Of a stretch of DNA of 64,000 nucleotides, positions 25,306-33,651 are shown one piece after another (the first letter of the stretch is position 1; each line of letters opens with the position of its first letter). A program made the translations under genes and the position numbers. The notes under the pieces are model-generated. The model searched no databases and had not been told where the DNA came from. It saw nothing but the letters and a program-made list of their open reading frames with translations. The stretch spans positions 43,138 through 107,137 of the forward strand of contig NZ_JARVRX010000018.1 of assembly GCF_030209435.1 (NCBI RefSeq), given 5' to 3'. Origin of the DNA: Mycolicibacterium sp. lyk4-40-TYG-92 (GTDB lineage: Bacteria > Actinomycetota > Actinomycetes > Mycobacteriales > Mycobacteriaceae).

Positions 25306-26535
25306 ATGACGTCCCAGCATGCCTACCTCGTGGGGCTGCATCTGTCCGGCAAGAAGGTCGTGGTGGTGGGTGCCGGCAGTGTCGCCCAGCGCCGCTTGCC
25401 GCTGCTGATCGCCAGCGGCGCCGACGTCCACGTCGTCGCACCCGCGGCCACCCCGGTGGTCGAGGCGCTGGTCGACAACCCCGACGGCACCGGCATCACC
25501 CTCACCGCTCGCGAATTCCAGAACGACGACCTCGACGGCGCCTGGTACGTGCTGGCCGCGACCGACGACGAGGCCGTCAACGCCGCGGTGGCCGACGAGG
25601 CCGACCGCCGCCGCATCTTCTGCGTCCGCGCCGACGCCGGCTCCGAAGGCACAGCCGTGACGCCGGCGTCCTTCGAATACGACGGCCTGACGGTTGGGGT
25701 GCTGGCCGGCGGCGAACACCGGCGTTCGGCGGCGCTGCGCACCGCCATTCACGAGGCGCTGCACCGCGGCGCCATCGGCGACGCCGCCGAACCCGACAGC
25801 TACAGCGGAGTCGCGCTCGTCGGCGGCGGTCCGGGCGACCCCGAGCTGATCACCGTCCGCGGCCGCCGGCTGCTGGCCCACGCCGATGTGGTCGTGGCCG
25901 ACCGGCTGGCCCCGCAGGAGCTCCTCGCCGAGCTCGGCCCGCACGTCGAGGTGATCGACGCCGCCAAGATTCCGTACGGCCGGGCGATGGCCCAGGACGC
26001 CATCAACGCCGTTCTGATCGACCGGGCCAAGGACGGCAAGTTCGTGGTTCGTCTCAAAGGCGGCGACCCGTTCGTCTTCGCGCGCGGTTATGAAGAGGTG
26101 CTGGCATGCGCCGAGGCGGGCATTCCGGTCACCGTCGTACCCGGTGTGACCAGTGCCATAGCGGTTCCGGCCCTCGCCGGTGTTCCCGTCACGCACCGGG
26201 CCGTGACCCACGAATTCGTGGTGGTCAGCGGCCACGTGGCGCCGGGGCATCCGGAATCGTTAGTGAATTGGGACGCACTGGCCGCGATGCGCGGCACGAT
26301 CGTGCTGCTGATGGCCGTCGAGCGCATCGAGCTTTTCGCCAAGGTTTTGCTGCAAGGCGGCCGACCTGCGGAAACGCCGGTCCTGGTGGTCCAGCACGGG
26401 ACGACGGCGGCACAGCAGACGCTGCAGACCACGCTTGCCGACGCGCCGGAGGACATCCGTTCGGAGGGCATTCGACCTCCTGCGATCATCGTGATCGGGG
26501 ACGTCGCGGCCTTCGCAGGGTTAAAGAAATCTTAA
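25306..26535 (+). CDS. cysG: Siroheme synthase / uroporphyrinogen-III C-methyltransferase
   Basis: A 409-residue fusion. The N-terminal part (about 1-150) is a CysG/Met8-like precorrin-2 dehydrogenase with VVVVGAGSVAQRRLPLL. The C-terminal part (about 163-400) is a SAM-dependent uroporphyrinogen III methyltransferase with VALVGGGPGDPELITVRG, RLKGGDPFVFARG and VPGVTSAIAVPALAGVPVTHR. It makes precorrin-2, the branch point to corrinoids and siroheme (nitrite/sulfite reductase cofactor). The ATG at 25306 follows cgaggagc, and the gene lies 22 bp after cobB. Orthologue of Rv2847c (about 405 aa). Its stop codon is embedded in the palindrome upstream of efpA. Confidence 0.95.
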   Translation: MTSQHAYLVGLHLSGKKVVVVGAGSVAQRRLPLLIASGADVHVVAPAATPVVEALVDNPDGTGITLTAREFQNDDLDGAWYVLAATDDEAVNAAVADEADRRRIFCVRADAGSEGTAVTPASFEYDGLTVGVLAGGEHRRSAALRTAIHEALHRGAIGDAAEPDSYSGVALVGGGPGDPELITVRGRRLLAHADVVVADRLAPQELLAELGPHVEVIDAAKIPYGRAMAQDAINAVLIDRAKDGKFVVRLKGGDPFVFARGYEEVLACAEAGIPVTVVPGVTSAIAVPALAGVPVTHRAVTHEFVVVSGHVAPGHPESLVNWDALAAMRGTIVLLMAVERIELFAKVLLQGGRPAETPVLVVQHGTTAAQQTLQTTLADAPEDIRSEGIRPPAIIVIGDVAAFAGLKKS

Positions 26536-26539
26536 GATT
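26528..26539. promoter_or_regulatory. AT-rich palindrome in the efpA promoter
   Basis: AATCTTAAGATT, a perfect 12-bp palindrome overlapping the cysG stop and lying at the -35 position relative to the efpA -10 box (26544-26549). It stands out in very GC-rich surroundings. A repressor-binding site is a reasonable inference; the protein is unknown. Confidence 0.5.
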
Positions 26540-26543
26540 ACTG

Positions 26544-26549
26544 TAAGGT
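26544..26549 (+). promoter_or_regulatory. -10 box of efpA (leaderless)
   Basis: TAAGGT ends 8 nt before the efpA ATG at 26558. No ribosome site is present. Confidence 0.5.
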
Positions 26550-26557
26550 AGCTTTCC

Positions 26558-28126
26558 ATGACGGCTCTCAACGACGCTGAGCGCACCGCCATGGCATATA
26601 GCCGCCGCGAACCGCTCACGATGCACGTAGGGCAAACCGAGGACGAGCGTAAGAGCTGGTACCCGGCTTGGCTTCCGTCCCCTCGCTTCATTTCCGCGGT
26701 TATCGCCATCGGTGGCATGCAGCTACTGGCCACGATGGACAGCACTGTCGCGATCGTTGCTCTTCCTAAGATTCAAGACGAGCTCGGTCTCTCCGATGCC
26801 GGCCGCAGCTGGGTGATCACTGCTTACGTGCTGACCTTCGGCGGTCTGATGCTGCTCGGTGGCCGCCTCGGCGACACCATCGGCCGCAAGCGCACCTTCA
26901 TCGTCGGCGTCGCTCTCTTCACCATCGCTTCCATCCTGTGCGGCGTTGCGTGGGACGAGACCACCCTGGTCATCGCCCGGCTGTTGCAGGGTGTCGGTTC
27001 GGCCATTGCCTCACCGACAGGCCTGGCGCTCGTCGCCACCACCTTTCCGAAGGGCCCGGCCCGCAACGCCGCGACCGCGATCTTCGCGGCCATGACCGGC
27101 GTCGGCTCGGTGATGGGCCTCGTCGTCGGCGGCGCGCTGACCGTCTTCTCGTGGCGCTACGCGTTCCTCGTGAACGTGCCGATCGGCCTGGTCATGATCT
27201 ACCTGGCCCGCACCACGCTGACCGAGACCTCCCGCGAGCGCATGAAGCTCGACGCGGCCGGCGCCATCCTGGCGACCCTGGCCTGCACCGCGGCGGTGTT
27301 CGGTTTCTCGATGGGTCCGGAGAAGGGCTGGATGTCCCCGCTGACGCTGGGCTCCGGGGCGGCGGCAGCCGTGCTGTTCGTGGCGTTCCTCTTCGTCGAG
27401 CGCAGCGCCGAGCACCCCGTCGTGCCGTTCAGCCTGTTCCGGGACCGCAACCGCGTGGCCACCTTCGCCGCGGTCTTCCTGGCCGGTGGCGTGATGTTCA
27501 CGCTGACCGTGCTGATCGGCCTGTACGTGCAGGACATCATGGGCTACAGCGCGCTGAAGGCCGGTATCGGCTTCATCCCGTTCGTCATCGCGCTCGGCAT
27601 CGGGCTGGGCCTGTCCTCGCAACTGGTGGCGATGTTCTCGCCGCGGGTGCTGGTGATCGCCGGCGGCGTCCTGGTGCTGGCCGCGATGATCTACGGCTCC
27701 ACCCTCAACGGCGGCATCCCGTACTTCCCGAACCTGGTCATCCCGATCACCGTCGGTGGTTTCGGTATCGGCATGATCGTGGTGCCGCTGACCGTCTCGG
27801 CCATCGCCGGCGTCGCGCTCAGCGACATCGGCCCGCTGTCGGCCATCGCGCTGATGCTGCAGAACCTCGGCGGCCCGGTGGTGCTGGCCGTCATCCAGGC
27901 CGTCATCACCTCGCGCACCCTGTACCTCGGCGGGACCACCGGTCCGGTCGCGAAGATGAACGCCGCGCAGCACACGGCACTCGACCACGGTTACACCTAC
28001 GGCCTGCTCTGGGTCGCCGCAGTGGCGGTGATCGTCGGTGTGGTGGCGCTGTTCATCACCTACACCGCCGACGAAGTCGCGGCGGCACAGGACACCAAGG
28101 AAGCGCTGGACGCCGGCGAGCTCTGA
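26558..28126 (+). CDS. efpA: Major facilitator efflux pump EfpA
   Basis: A 522-residue MFS transporter of the QacA/DHA2 type with 14 predicted transmembrane helices. Key segments: TMDSTVAIVALPKIQDELGLS (motif D1-like in helix 1), GGRLGDTIGRKRTF (motif A), ARLLQGVGSAIASPTGLAL (motif B region) and GVGSVMGLVVGGAL (motif C, antiporter signature). Orthologue of M. tuberculosis EfpA (Rv2846c, 530 aa), implicated in drug efflux and lipid handling. The ATG at 26558 has a -10 box 8 nt upstream, indicating a leaderless transcript separate from the cobalamin operon. A palindrome overlaps the -35 region. In M. tuberculosis proS follows directly; here three genes intervene. Confidence 0.96.
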   Translation: MTALNDAERTAMAYSRREPLTMHVGQTEDERKSWYPAWLPSPRFISAVIAIGGMQLLATMDSTVAIVALPKIQDELGLSDAGRSWVITAYVLTFGGLMLLGGRLGDTIGRKRTFIVGVALFTIASILCGVAWDETTLVIARLLQGVGSAIASPTGLALVATTFPKGPARNAATAIFAAMTGVGSVMGLVVGGALTVFSWRYAFLVNVPIGLVMIYLARTTLTETSRERMKLDAAGAILATLACTAAVFGFSMGPEKGWMSPLTLGSGAAAAVLFVAFLFVERSAEHPVVPFSLFRDRNRVATFAAVFLAGGVMFTLTVLIGLYVQDIMGYSALKAGIGFIPFVIALGIGLGLSSQLVAMFSPRVLVIAGGVLVLAAMIYGSTLNGGIPYFPNLVIPITVGGFGIGMIVVPLTVSAIAGVALSDIGPLSAIALMLQNLGGPVVLAVIQAVITSRTLYLGGTTGPVAKMNAAQHTALDHGYTYGLLWVAAVAVIVGVVALFITYTADEVAAAQDTKEALDAGEL

Positions 28127-28162
28127 CGCTCCAGCTCGGCGTAGTTCTCCCGGAGGATCGGC

Positions 28163-29587
28163 GTGCCCTCGTTTGCCACCCATGCGTCGCTGACGCATGG
28201 GTGGCTGCCGTTTCTGGTTCAGGTCGTGGCTTTCGCCGCACTGTGCTTCGCGGTCGGACGACGGTCGCGGCAGTGGAGCGTCAGCCGGTTGCCGTGGGCG
28301 CTCGCTGTCGGCGTCGCGTGTGCCGCCGGGTTGTACTGGTACATCACCTCGCTCGGCATCGCCGGCGACCCCGCCCCGGTGTGGCTGTGGATCTGGACGG
28401 CGCTCGGCGGGTTCGCCGTCTCGGTCCTGATTCTCGGCTGGCGCGGATCCCCCTGGCGGCGCCGCGGGATGGCAGTGCTCGCCGTGCCCCTGTGCGCAGT
28501 CTGCGCGCTGCTGATGATGAATGTGTGGGTCGGGTACTTCCCGACCGCGTACGTGGCGTGGCACAAGTTCACCGTCGGCAAGGTGCCCGACGAGGTGGAC
28601 CGCTGGACGGTGACGGCCATGCAGCTCAAGGGCATCCGGCCGCCGCGCGGAGTCGTCGTACCCATCTCGACCAGCTCGCAGGAATCGAACTTCTCGCACC
28701 GCGCCGAGCTCGTCTACCTGCCGCCGGCCTGGTTCGCCAGCAATCCGCCGCCGCAGCTGCCGACGGTCATGATGATCGGGTCGCAGCTGAACACCCCGGC
28801 GGACTGGATCTGGGCGGGCAATGCCAAGGCGACCATCGACGACTACGCGGCCGCGCACGGCGGTGCGGCGCCGGTGTTCGTCTTCGCCGACGCCACTGGT
28901 TCCTTCAACAACGACACCGAATGCGTCAACGGCAGCCACGGCAATTCGTCGGTCCACCTGACCAAAGAGGTCGTTCCGTACCTGATCTCGAACTTCGGCG
29001 TCAGCCCTAAGCCCGAGAACTGGGGCATCGTCGGCTGGTCGATGGGCGGCACCTGCGCGGTGCAGCTGACCGCGCGACATCCCAACCTGTTCAGCGCATT
29101 TGTCGACATCGCCGGCGATCTGAGCCCGAACATCGGCAGCAAGGACCAGACCATCGCCAAGCTGTACGGCGGTGACGCGGCCAAATGGGCCGAGTTCGAT
29201 CCGAGCACCGTGATGCGGCAGTACGGCCGGTACCGCGGAATCTCCGCGCTGTTCGAAATCCCCGGCACCGTCGCGGCCTGCAACGCGCCCGGTCCCGGAG
29301 TGCCGCGCGATGCGCGGGCGAATCCGGAGGGTCAGGACATCGCGGCCGGAACGTTGTGCGAAATCGCCCGGCAGCACGGCATCAACGCCGAGATTCGTGC
29401 GCTGCTCGGACTCCATGACTGGGGCTTCGCCAACGAGGCGTTCGCGGATTCGCTGCCGTGGGTGGCCGGCAAGCTGCATTCGCCGGGAGTCGCGACTCCG
29501 GCCGGGCGGCCGGGCGCGCCGGTGACGTCCACCACCCCGGACGCGGGGAGTGCGGCGGCCGGCCCGCACACCGTTCCGACGCTCTAG
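28163..29587 (+). CDS. Membrane-anchored esterase-D-like alpha/beta hydrolase
   Basis: A 474-residue protein. The N-terminal 125 residues contain about four transmembrane helices (near 15-33, 45-62, 72-92 and 102-122). The rest is a putative esterase (PF00756-like) exported domain related to mycolyltransferase folds: FVFADATGSFNNDTECVNG, nucleophile elbow GIVGWSMGGTCA near residue 292, FVDIAGDLSPN, and a C-terminal catalytic His candidate in GLHDWGFANEAF. An S/T/P/G tail ends the protein. The GTG start at 28163 follows ggagga by 5 nt. It may act on cell-envelope lipids, but the substrate is unknown. A perfect 14-bp hairpin covers codons 5-15. It is absent between efpA and proS in M. tuberculosis. 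Confidence 0.82.
   Translation: MPSFATHASLTHGWLPFLVQVVAFAALCFAVGRRSRQWSVSRLPWALAVGVACAAGLYWYITSLGIAGDPAPVWLWIWTALGGFAVSVLILGWRGSPWRRRGMAVLAVPLCAVCALLMMNVWVGYFPTAYVAWHKFTVGKVPDEVDRWTVTAMQLKGIRPPRGVVVPISTSSQESNFSHRAELVYLPPAWFASNPPPQLPTVMMIGSQLNTPADWIWAGNAKATIDDYAAAHGGAAPVFVFADATGSFNNDTECVNGSHGNSSVHLTKEVVPYLISNFGVSPKPENWGIVGWSMGGTCAVQLTARHPNLFSAFVDIAGDLSPNIGSKDQTIAKLYGGDAAKWAEFDPSTVMRQYGRYRGISALFEIPGTVAACNAPGPGVPRDARANPEGQDIAAGTLCEIARQHGINAEIRALLGLHDWGFANEAFADSLPWVAGKLHSPGVATPAGRPGAPVTSTTPDAGSAAAGPHTVPTL
28175..28205 (+). other. Perfect 14-bp hairpin at the 5' end of the esterase gene
   Basis: GCCACCCATGCGTC and its exact reverse complement, separated by three bases (gct), begin 12 nt after the esterase start codon and 49 nt after the efpA stop. 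It may terminate efpA transcripts or control translation of the esterase. It has no T tract. Confidence 0.6.
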
Positions 29588-29645
29588 CGCATCGTCGGCG
29601 TCGCCCGGTGGTCGGCGCCCCAGGTTTCGCTGCTATTCATGGTGC

Positions 29646-30062
29646 ATGACTGCATTGCGCGCCCGGGCTGTGATCGCGGCGGCTGTGCTCGCCGCGACGG
29701 CGATCACGGGATGCCAGCGCCCACCGGCTCCCGGGCCACAGGCCGGTGCGCTGACGGGCGCCCCGATCCTCAATACCGTCACCGCGCAGGCCGTGGTGCG
29801 GGACGTGGGCGCCGCAGGCCTGCCGGTGGCCCACCCGCGGGATGTGTCCAAACAGAAATGCCCCGACATCAAGTGCATCGAGGCCATCGAGACGGACCCG
29901 ATCACTGTGCTGATCTTCTCGACCACCGGCGCCGCCGAAGGCTATGCGGGCGCGACGCCGAGCACGTTCCAGGCGATGAACATCGTCCTGCAGTTCGGTC
30001 CGACGGTCACCGCGACAGACAAGACCGCGTACGAGCAGGTGGTGAACAAAGAGCTGCTCTGA
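29646..30062 (+). CDS. Small putative lipoprotein
   Basis: A 138-residue exported protein. The signal ALRARAVIAAAVLAATAITGC ends in a good lipobox with lipidated Cys near residue 22. The mature part starts with a Pro-rich linker, contains the CPDIKC segment (a possible disulfide), and has SKQKCPDIKCIEAIETDPITVLIF followed by FQAMNIVLQFGP. No enzymatic motif is recognised. The ATG at 29646 is the first after the upstream stop and fits the signal peptide. Its neighbours are the membrane esterase (58 bp upstream) and a VOC-like gene. Function is unknown; envelope location is inferred. Confidence 0.7.
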   Translation: MTALRARAVIAAAVLAATAITGCQRPPAPGPQAGALTGAPILNTVTAQAVVRDVGAAGLPVAHPRDVSKQKCPDIKCIEAIETDPITVLIFSTTGAAEGYAGATPSTFQAMNIVLQFGPTVTATDKTAYEQVVNKELL

Positions 30063-30138
30063 GGACGCCTCAGCGCCGCAGTGCTATGCATTGAGGCATG
30101 ACCGTCAGGGGGTGCGACATGGTCGCAGGGGCCGAATC

Positions 30139-30798
30139 ATGATGCGGCGTCAGGAGATTTCGGATGCGGTGACCCCGCTGGGGTGGCGTCTGGTGCTCGG
30201 CGCTGTCTCCGCGGAGGTGCTGACGTCCGGCCTGGCGGCCTCGGCAGCGCTGGCCGCCGCGGTGGTCGAGGCGAGCGGACCGCAGGCGCAGGGACACCTG
30301 ACCCTCGACATCCGCGCCGACCGCGTCGTCATGCGGCTGCGCTCGGCTGATGGCGTCACCGCGCACGACATCTCGCTGGCACGGCACATCTCTGACGCAC
30401 TTGGCGATCGCGGCGCGGCGACCACGCCGGGCGACGTGTCGGTCCAGGCGATCGAAGTCGCGATCGACGCCATCGACATCCCGGCGGTGCGCCCGTTCTG
30501 GAAGGCCGTCACCGGCTACGTCGACGAAGTGGGGCCGTCGGATGTGAGCGGGGGACTCGTCGACCCGGCCGGCCGTGGCCCGGCCCTGTGGTTCCAGCAG
30601 ATGGATGTGCCACGGCCACAACGCAACCGCATCCACCTCGATGTCGATGTGCCGCACGACCAGGCTGCGGCACGCATCGAGGCCGCGCTGGCTGCGGGCG
30701 GCACACTGCTGAGCGACAACGAAGCACCCGCGTTCTGGGTGCTCGCCGACGCCGAAGGCAACGAGGTGTGTGTCTGCACCTGGCAGGGCCGCGATTAA
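30139..30798 (+). CDS. Two-domain protein: pterin-dehydratase-like plus VOC fold
   Basis: A 219-residue soluble protein. Residues about 1-100 resemble the 4a-hydroxytetrahydrobiopterin dehydratase (PCD) fold, with TPLGWRLVLGAVSAEV and LARHISDALGDRG. Residues about 108-219 form a glyoxalase/bleomycin-resistance (VOC) module with VAIDAIDIPAVRPFWKAVTGY, NRIHLDVDVPHDQA and WVLADAEGNEVCVCTW. Such PCD-VOC-like fusions are common and uncharacterised in actinobacteria. His and Glu in the VOC half (IHLDVDV, EGNEVCV) may bind metal. The start is ATG at 30139 (30142 also possible). It ends 11 bp before proS. Confidence 0.72.
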   Translation: MMRRQEISDAVTPLGWRLVLGAVSAEVLTSGLAASAALAAAVVEASGPQAQGHLTLDIRADRVVMRLRSADGVTAHDISLARHISDALGDRGAATTPGDVSVQAIEVAIDAIDIPAVRPFWKAVTGYVDEVGPSDVSGGLVDPAGRGPALWFQQMDVPRPQRNRIHLDVDVPHDQAAARIEAALAAGGTLLSDNEAPAFWVLADAEGNEVCVCTWQGRD

Positions 30799-30809
30799 GC
30801 TGGCCCCCC

Positions 30810-32555
30810 GTGATCACCCGCATGTCCGAGCTGTTCCTGCGCACCCTGCGCGACGACCCCGCCGACGCCGAAGTGCCGAGCCACAAGCTGCTGATCCGGG
30901 CCGGCTACGTCCGCCCGATCGCGCCCGGCCTGTACAGCTGGCTGCCGCTGGGGCTGAAGGTGCTGCGCAAGATCGAGGACGTCATCCGCAGCGAGATGAA
31001 CGCCATCGGCGCCCAGGAGATTCTGTTCCCGGCACTGCTGCCGCGCGCCCCCTACGAGACCACCGACCGTTGGACCGAATACGGCGACAACCTGTTCCGG
31101 CTGCAGGACCGCCGCAAGAACGACTACCTGCTGGGGCCCACCCACGAGGAGATGTTCACGCTGACGGTCAAGGGGGAGTACTCGTCGTACAAGGACTTCC
31201 CGCTGCGGCTCTACCAAATCCAGACCAAGTACCGCGACGAGGCGCGTCCCCGTGCCGGCATCCTGCGCGGCCGCGAGTTCATCATGAAGGACTCGTACTC
31301 GTTCGACATCGACGACAGCGGACTCAAGGACGCCTACCACGCCCACCGCGAGGCCTACCAGCGCATCTTCGACCGGCTGGCGGTCAAGTACGTCATCGTG
31401 TCCGCGGTGTCGGGCGCCATGGGCGGCAGTGCCTCCGAGGAGTTCCTGGCCGAGAGCGAGGTCGGCGAGGACACCTTCGTGCGTTGCCTGCAGTCGGGCT
31501 ACGCGGCCAACGTCGAGGCCGTCGTCACCGCGGTTCCCGAGTCGCTGCCGATCGAGGGCCAGCCTGAGGCCGTCGTCTACGACACGCCCGACGCCCCGAC
31601 CATCGCGACCCTGGTGGACTGGGCCAACACGGCCGGTCTGGGCCGGGAGATCACCGCTGCCGACACGTTGAAGAACGTGCTGCTGAAGGTGCGCCAGCCG
31701 GGCGGCGAGTGGGAGCTGCTGGGTATCGGTGTGCCCGGCGACCGCGAGATCGACGAGAAGCGTCTGGGCGCGGCGCTCGAGCCGGCGGAGTTCGCCCTGC
31801 TCGACGATGCCGACTTCGCCGCCAACCCGTTCCTCGTGAAGGGGTACGTGGGTCCGAAAGCCTTGCTGGACAACGGCATTCGATTCCTGGTGGACCCGCG
31901 GATCGTCGACGGCTCGTCGTGGATCACCGGTGCCGATGCGCCCAACAAGCACATCGTCGGCATGGTGGCCGGCCGGGACTTCGTGGCCGACGGCACCATC
32001 GAGGCCGCCGACGTCCGTGACGGTGATCCCTCGCCCGACGGCGCCGGGCCCCTGGTGTCGGCGCGCGGCATCGAGATCGGGCACGTCTTTCAGCTGGGCC
32101 GCAAGTACACCGACGCCTTCAGCGCCGACGTCCTCGGCGAGAACGGCAAGCCGGTGCGGCTGACCATGGGCTCCTACGGCATCGGGGTGTCGCGCATGGT
32201 CGCGGTGATCGCCGAGCAGCACCACGACGAGCTCGGGCTGCGTTGGCCGTCCTCGGTGTCGCCGTTCGATGTGCACCTGGTCATCGCCAACAAGGACGCG
32301 GAAGCTCGTACGGGCGCGACCGAGCTCGCCGGCGAGCTCGACCGGCTGGGCCTGGACGTGCTGCTCGACGACCGCACCTCATCGCCGGGCGTGAAGTTCA
32401 AGGACGCCGAGCTGCTGGGTGTGCCGTGGATCGTCGTGGTCGGCCGCGGCTGGGCCGACGGCACCGTCGAGCTGCGCAACCGCTTCACCGGCGAGAAGAC
32501 CGAAGTGCCGGTCGACGGCGCCGCAGCGGCGATCACGGCGGCGCTGGCGGGGTAG
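30810..32555 (+). CDS. proS: Prolyl-tRNA synthetase
   Basis: Charges tRNA-Pro with proline; class II synthetase of the bacterial type. It has 581 residues (M. tuberculosis ProS, Rv2845c, 582). Motif 1 lies near RAGYVRPIAPGLYSWLPLG, motif 2 is YRDEARPRAGILRGREFIMKD, and motif 3 is GSYGIGVSRMVAVIAEQ. Between motifs 2 and 3 is the bacterial editing insertion (INS, about 230-390), which deacylates Ala-tRNA-Pro. A C-terminal anticodon-binding domain follows (APFD-like start SPFDVHLVIANKD). GTG 30810 gives the N terminus MITRMSELFLRTLRDDP as in the orthologue. A hairpin repeat follows 36 bp after the stop. Confidence 0.97.
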   Translation: MITRMSELFLRTLRDDPADAEVPSHKLLIRAGYVRPIAPGLYSWLPLGLKVLRKIEDVIRSEMNAIGAQEILFPALLPRAPYETTDRWTEYGDNLFRLQDRRKNDYLLGPTHEEMFTLTVKGEYSSYKDFPLRLYQIQTKYRDEARPRAGILRGREFIMKDSYSFDIDDSGLKDAYHAHREAYQRIFDRLAVKYVIVSAVSGAMGGSASEEFLAESEVGEDTFVRCLQSGYAANVEAVVTAVPESLPIEGQPEAVVYDTPDAPTIATLVDWANTAGLGREITAADTLKNVLLKVRQPGGEWELLGIGVPGDREIDEKRLGAALEPAEFALLDDADFAANPFLVKGYVGPKALLDNGIRFLVDPRIVDGSSWITGADAPNKHIVGMVAGRDFVADGTIEAADVRDGDPSPDGAGPLVSARGIEIGHVFQLGRKYTDAFSADVLGENGKPVRLTMGSYGIGVSRMVAVIAEQHHDELGLRWPSSVSPFDVHLVIANKDAEARTGATELAGELDRLGLDVLLDDRTSSPGVKFKDAELLGVPWIVVVGRGWADGTVELRNRFTGEKTEVPVDGAAAAITAALAG

Positions 32556-32590
32556 CCCGGTCGGCGGCCTCCACGCGGACAACCATCCGC

Positions 32591-32639
32591 TACGCCGAGG
32601 ATTGTCGTCACTATCTGGCGGCAATCCTCGGCGTTGGCG
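32591..32639. repeat. 49-bp hairpin repeat, left copy (R1)
   Basis: Same orientation as the copy at 33652-33700, matching at 45 of 49 positions. It contains the perfect 13-bp inverted repeat ACGCCGAGGATTG / CAATCCTCGGCGT around a 17-nt loop. It lies between proS and the convergent DUF559 gene, 11 bp beyond the latter's stop. It can act as a bidirectional terminator, but its twin on the other side of the DUF559 gene suggests a cassette boundary. Confidence 0.85.
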
Positions 32640-32650
32640 TATGGCGGCGG

Positions 32651-33583
32651 TCAGGCTGCGAGGTCGAGGCGGGTGTATCCGCAGGCCGGCCCGCACGCAT
32701 GGCCACTGACGTCGATACCGTGCTGTCGCATCACTTGAGCGATCTTGGCGGCAGTCTGGCACGGTCGGTCGAACACTTGTCGATAGCCGAGCCGGACGGT
32801 CGACCGGCCATCTACCGCGGCGTCGAGGTCGCGCTCGAAGTCCTTGTTCCGGGCGGATGCCGAGTCGTGAAACAGGCGGCCGTCCAGTTCGACCACGAGC
32901 CGCTCCGCGTATTCGGCGTCGCGATAGACCACACCAAGCGAGGACACGAAACGGGTCTGCCGTTTGGCCCGCGGCAGGCCATGCGCGCGTTCGATGCGAT
33001 TGCGGTATCCGTACTCGAGAACAGAGCAGGTTCCCTCGGCGATATCGACCAGAACTGCGCGCAGCCACCGCCGACCGCGAATACGTCGGCGGGAGTCGAA
33101 TACTCGCAGAAGACGGTCTGCGGTGGTGCGCCTCGACTGGCAGGCATCGGCCAGTACCGCGATCGCATCGAAACCCGTGGCGCGGGCAGCAACGTCAAGG
33201 GCGGCCTCCTCATAACGCAGCCGTGGCGGCCCGACGTTCCAGAGCACCCGTCCGTCCAGGTGATCGATGTGGTGGATACGTACGCCTTCCGGTTCGACCA
33301 GCATCGCTCGATGCCGCGAGACCGCGATGTGGATGAGCGGGCCTTCGATCGATAAGGCGGACTCAAGGCACAATGCCGCCGGCGCCGCGTAAAGAACTGC
33401 GGCCCAGGCCCGTTGGAGCCAGGTCAGCGGACCTGTGTGGTCGATGTATACGCCGGCGTGGACCCGTGCCCATTCGTTACGTCTGAGCAGCCGACGGATC
33501 TGGTGGTCCCGTAGCCCTGCATCGATGGCTTGACGACGCGAAATGACGCCCGCCTGATGGCGAACCAATTCATCGATGTCCAC
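32651..33583 (-). CDS. AbiEi-like N-terminal domain plus DUF559 endonuclease-like protein
   Basis: About 310 residues from GTG 33583. Residues 1-70 look like the AbiEi antitoxin N-terminal winged helix: IDELVRHQAGVISRRQAIDAGL, then RRLLRRNEWARVHAGVY. The C-terminal third (about 185-290) is DUF559/Vsr-like, with SVLEYGYRNRIERAHGLP and RLVVELDGRLFHDSASARNKDFERDLDAAVDG; the E-x-D of VELDG matches the PD-(D/E)xK nuclease core. No partner toxin gene is adjacent, and such orphans are abundant in mycobacterial genomes. An ATG at 33685 lies inside the right-hand repeat and would add 34 atypical residues. The gene interrupts the proS-Rv2844 order of M. tuberculosis and is bracketed by two direct hairpin repeats. 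Confidence 0.8.
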   Translation of the reverse strand: MDIDELVRHQAGVISRRQAIDAGLRDHQIRRLLRRNEWARVHAGVYIDHTGPLTWLQRAWAAVLYAAPAALCLESALSIEGPLIHIAVSRHRAMLVEPEGVRIHHIDHLDGRVLWNVGPPRLRYEEAALDVAARATGFDAIAVLADACQSRRTTADRLLRVFDSRRRIRGRRWLRAVLVDIAEGTCSVLEYGYRNRIERAHGLPRAKRQTRFVSSLGVVYRDAEYAERLVVELDGRLFHDSASARNKDFERDLDAAVDGRSTVRLGYRQVFDRPCQTAAKIAQVMRQHGIDVSGHACGPACGYTRLDLAA

Positions 33584-33651
33584 GCCACCGATGCTGGCCG
33601 ATCGTCGCTTTTTGAACCAGCGCCCGGTCACCAGCCTGTGGATAACCCAGT

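Noticed and set aside
23221..25310. Possible cobalamin riboswitch in the corrinoid gene cluster
   Set aside because: Intergenic gaps are 7-22 bp, too short for a riboswitch, and no B12-box-like sequence was seen upstream of the unit.
27011..29569. An 852-codon minus-strand open frame under efpA and the esterase
   Set aside because: The composition is dominated by Arg/Gly/His/Asp with no domain-like pattern, while both plus-strand genes have clear family motifs.
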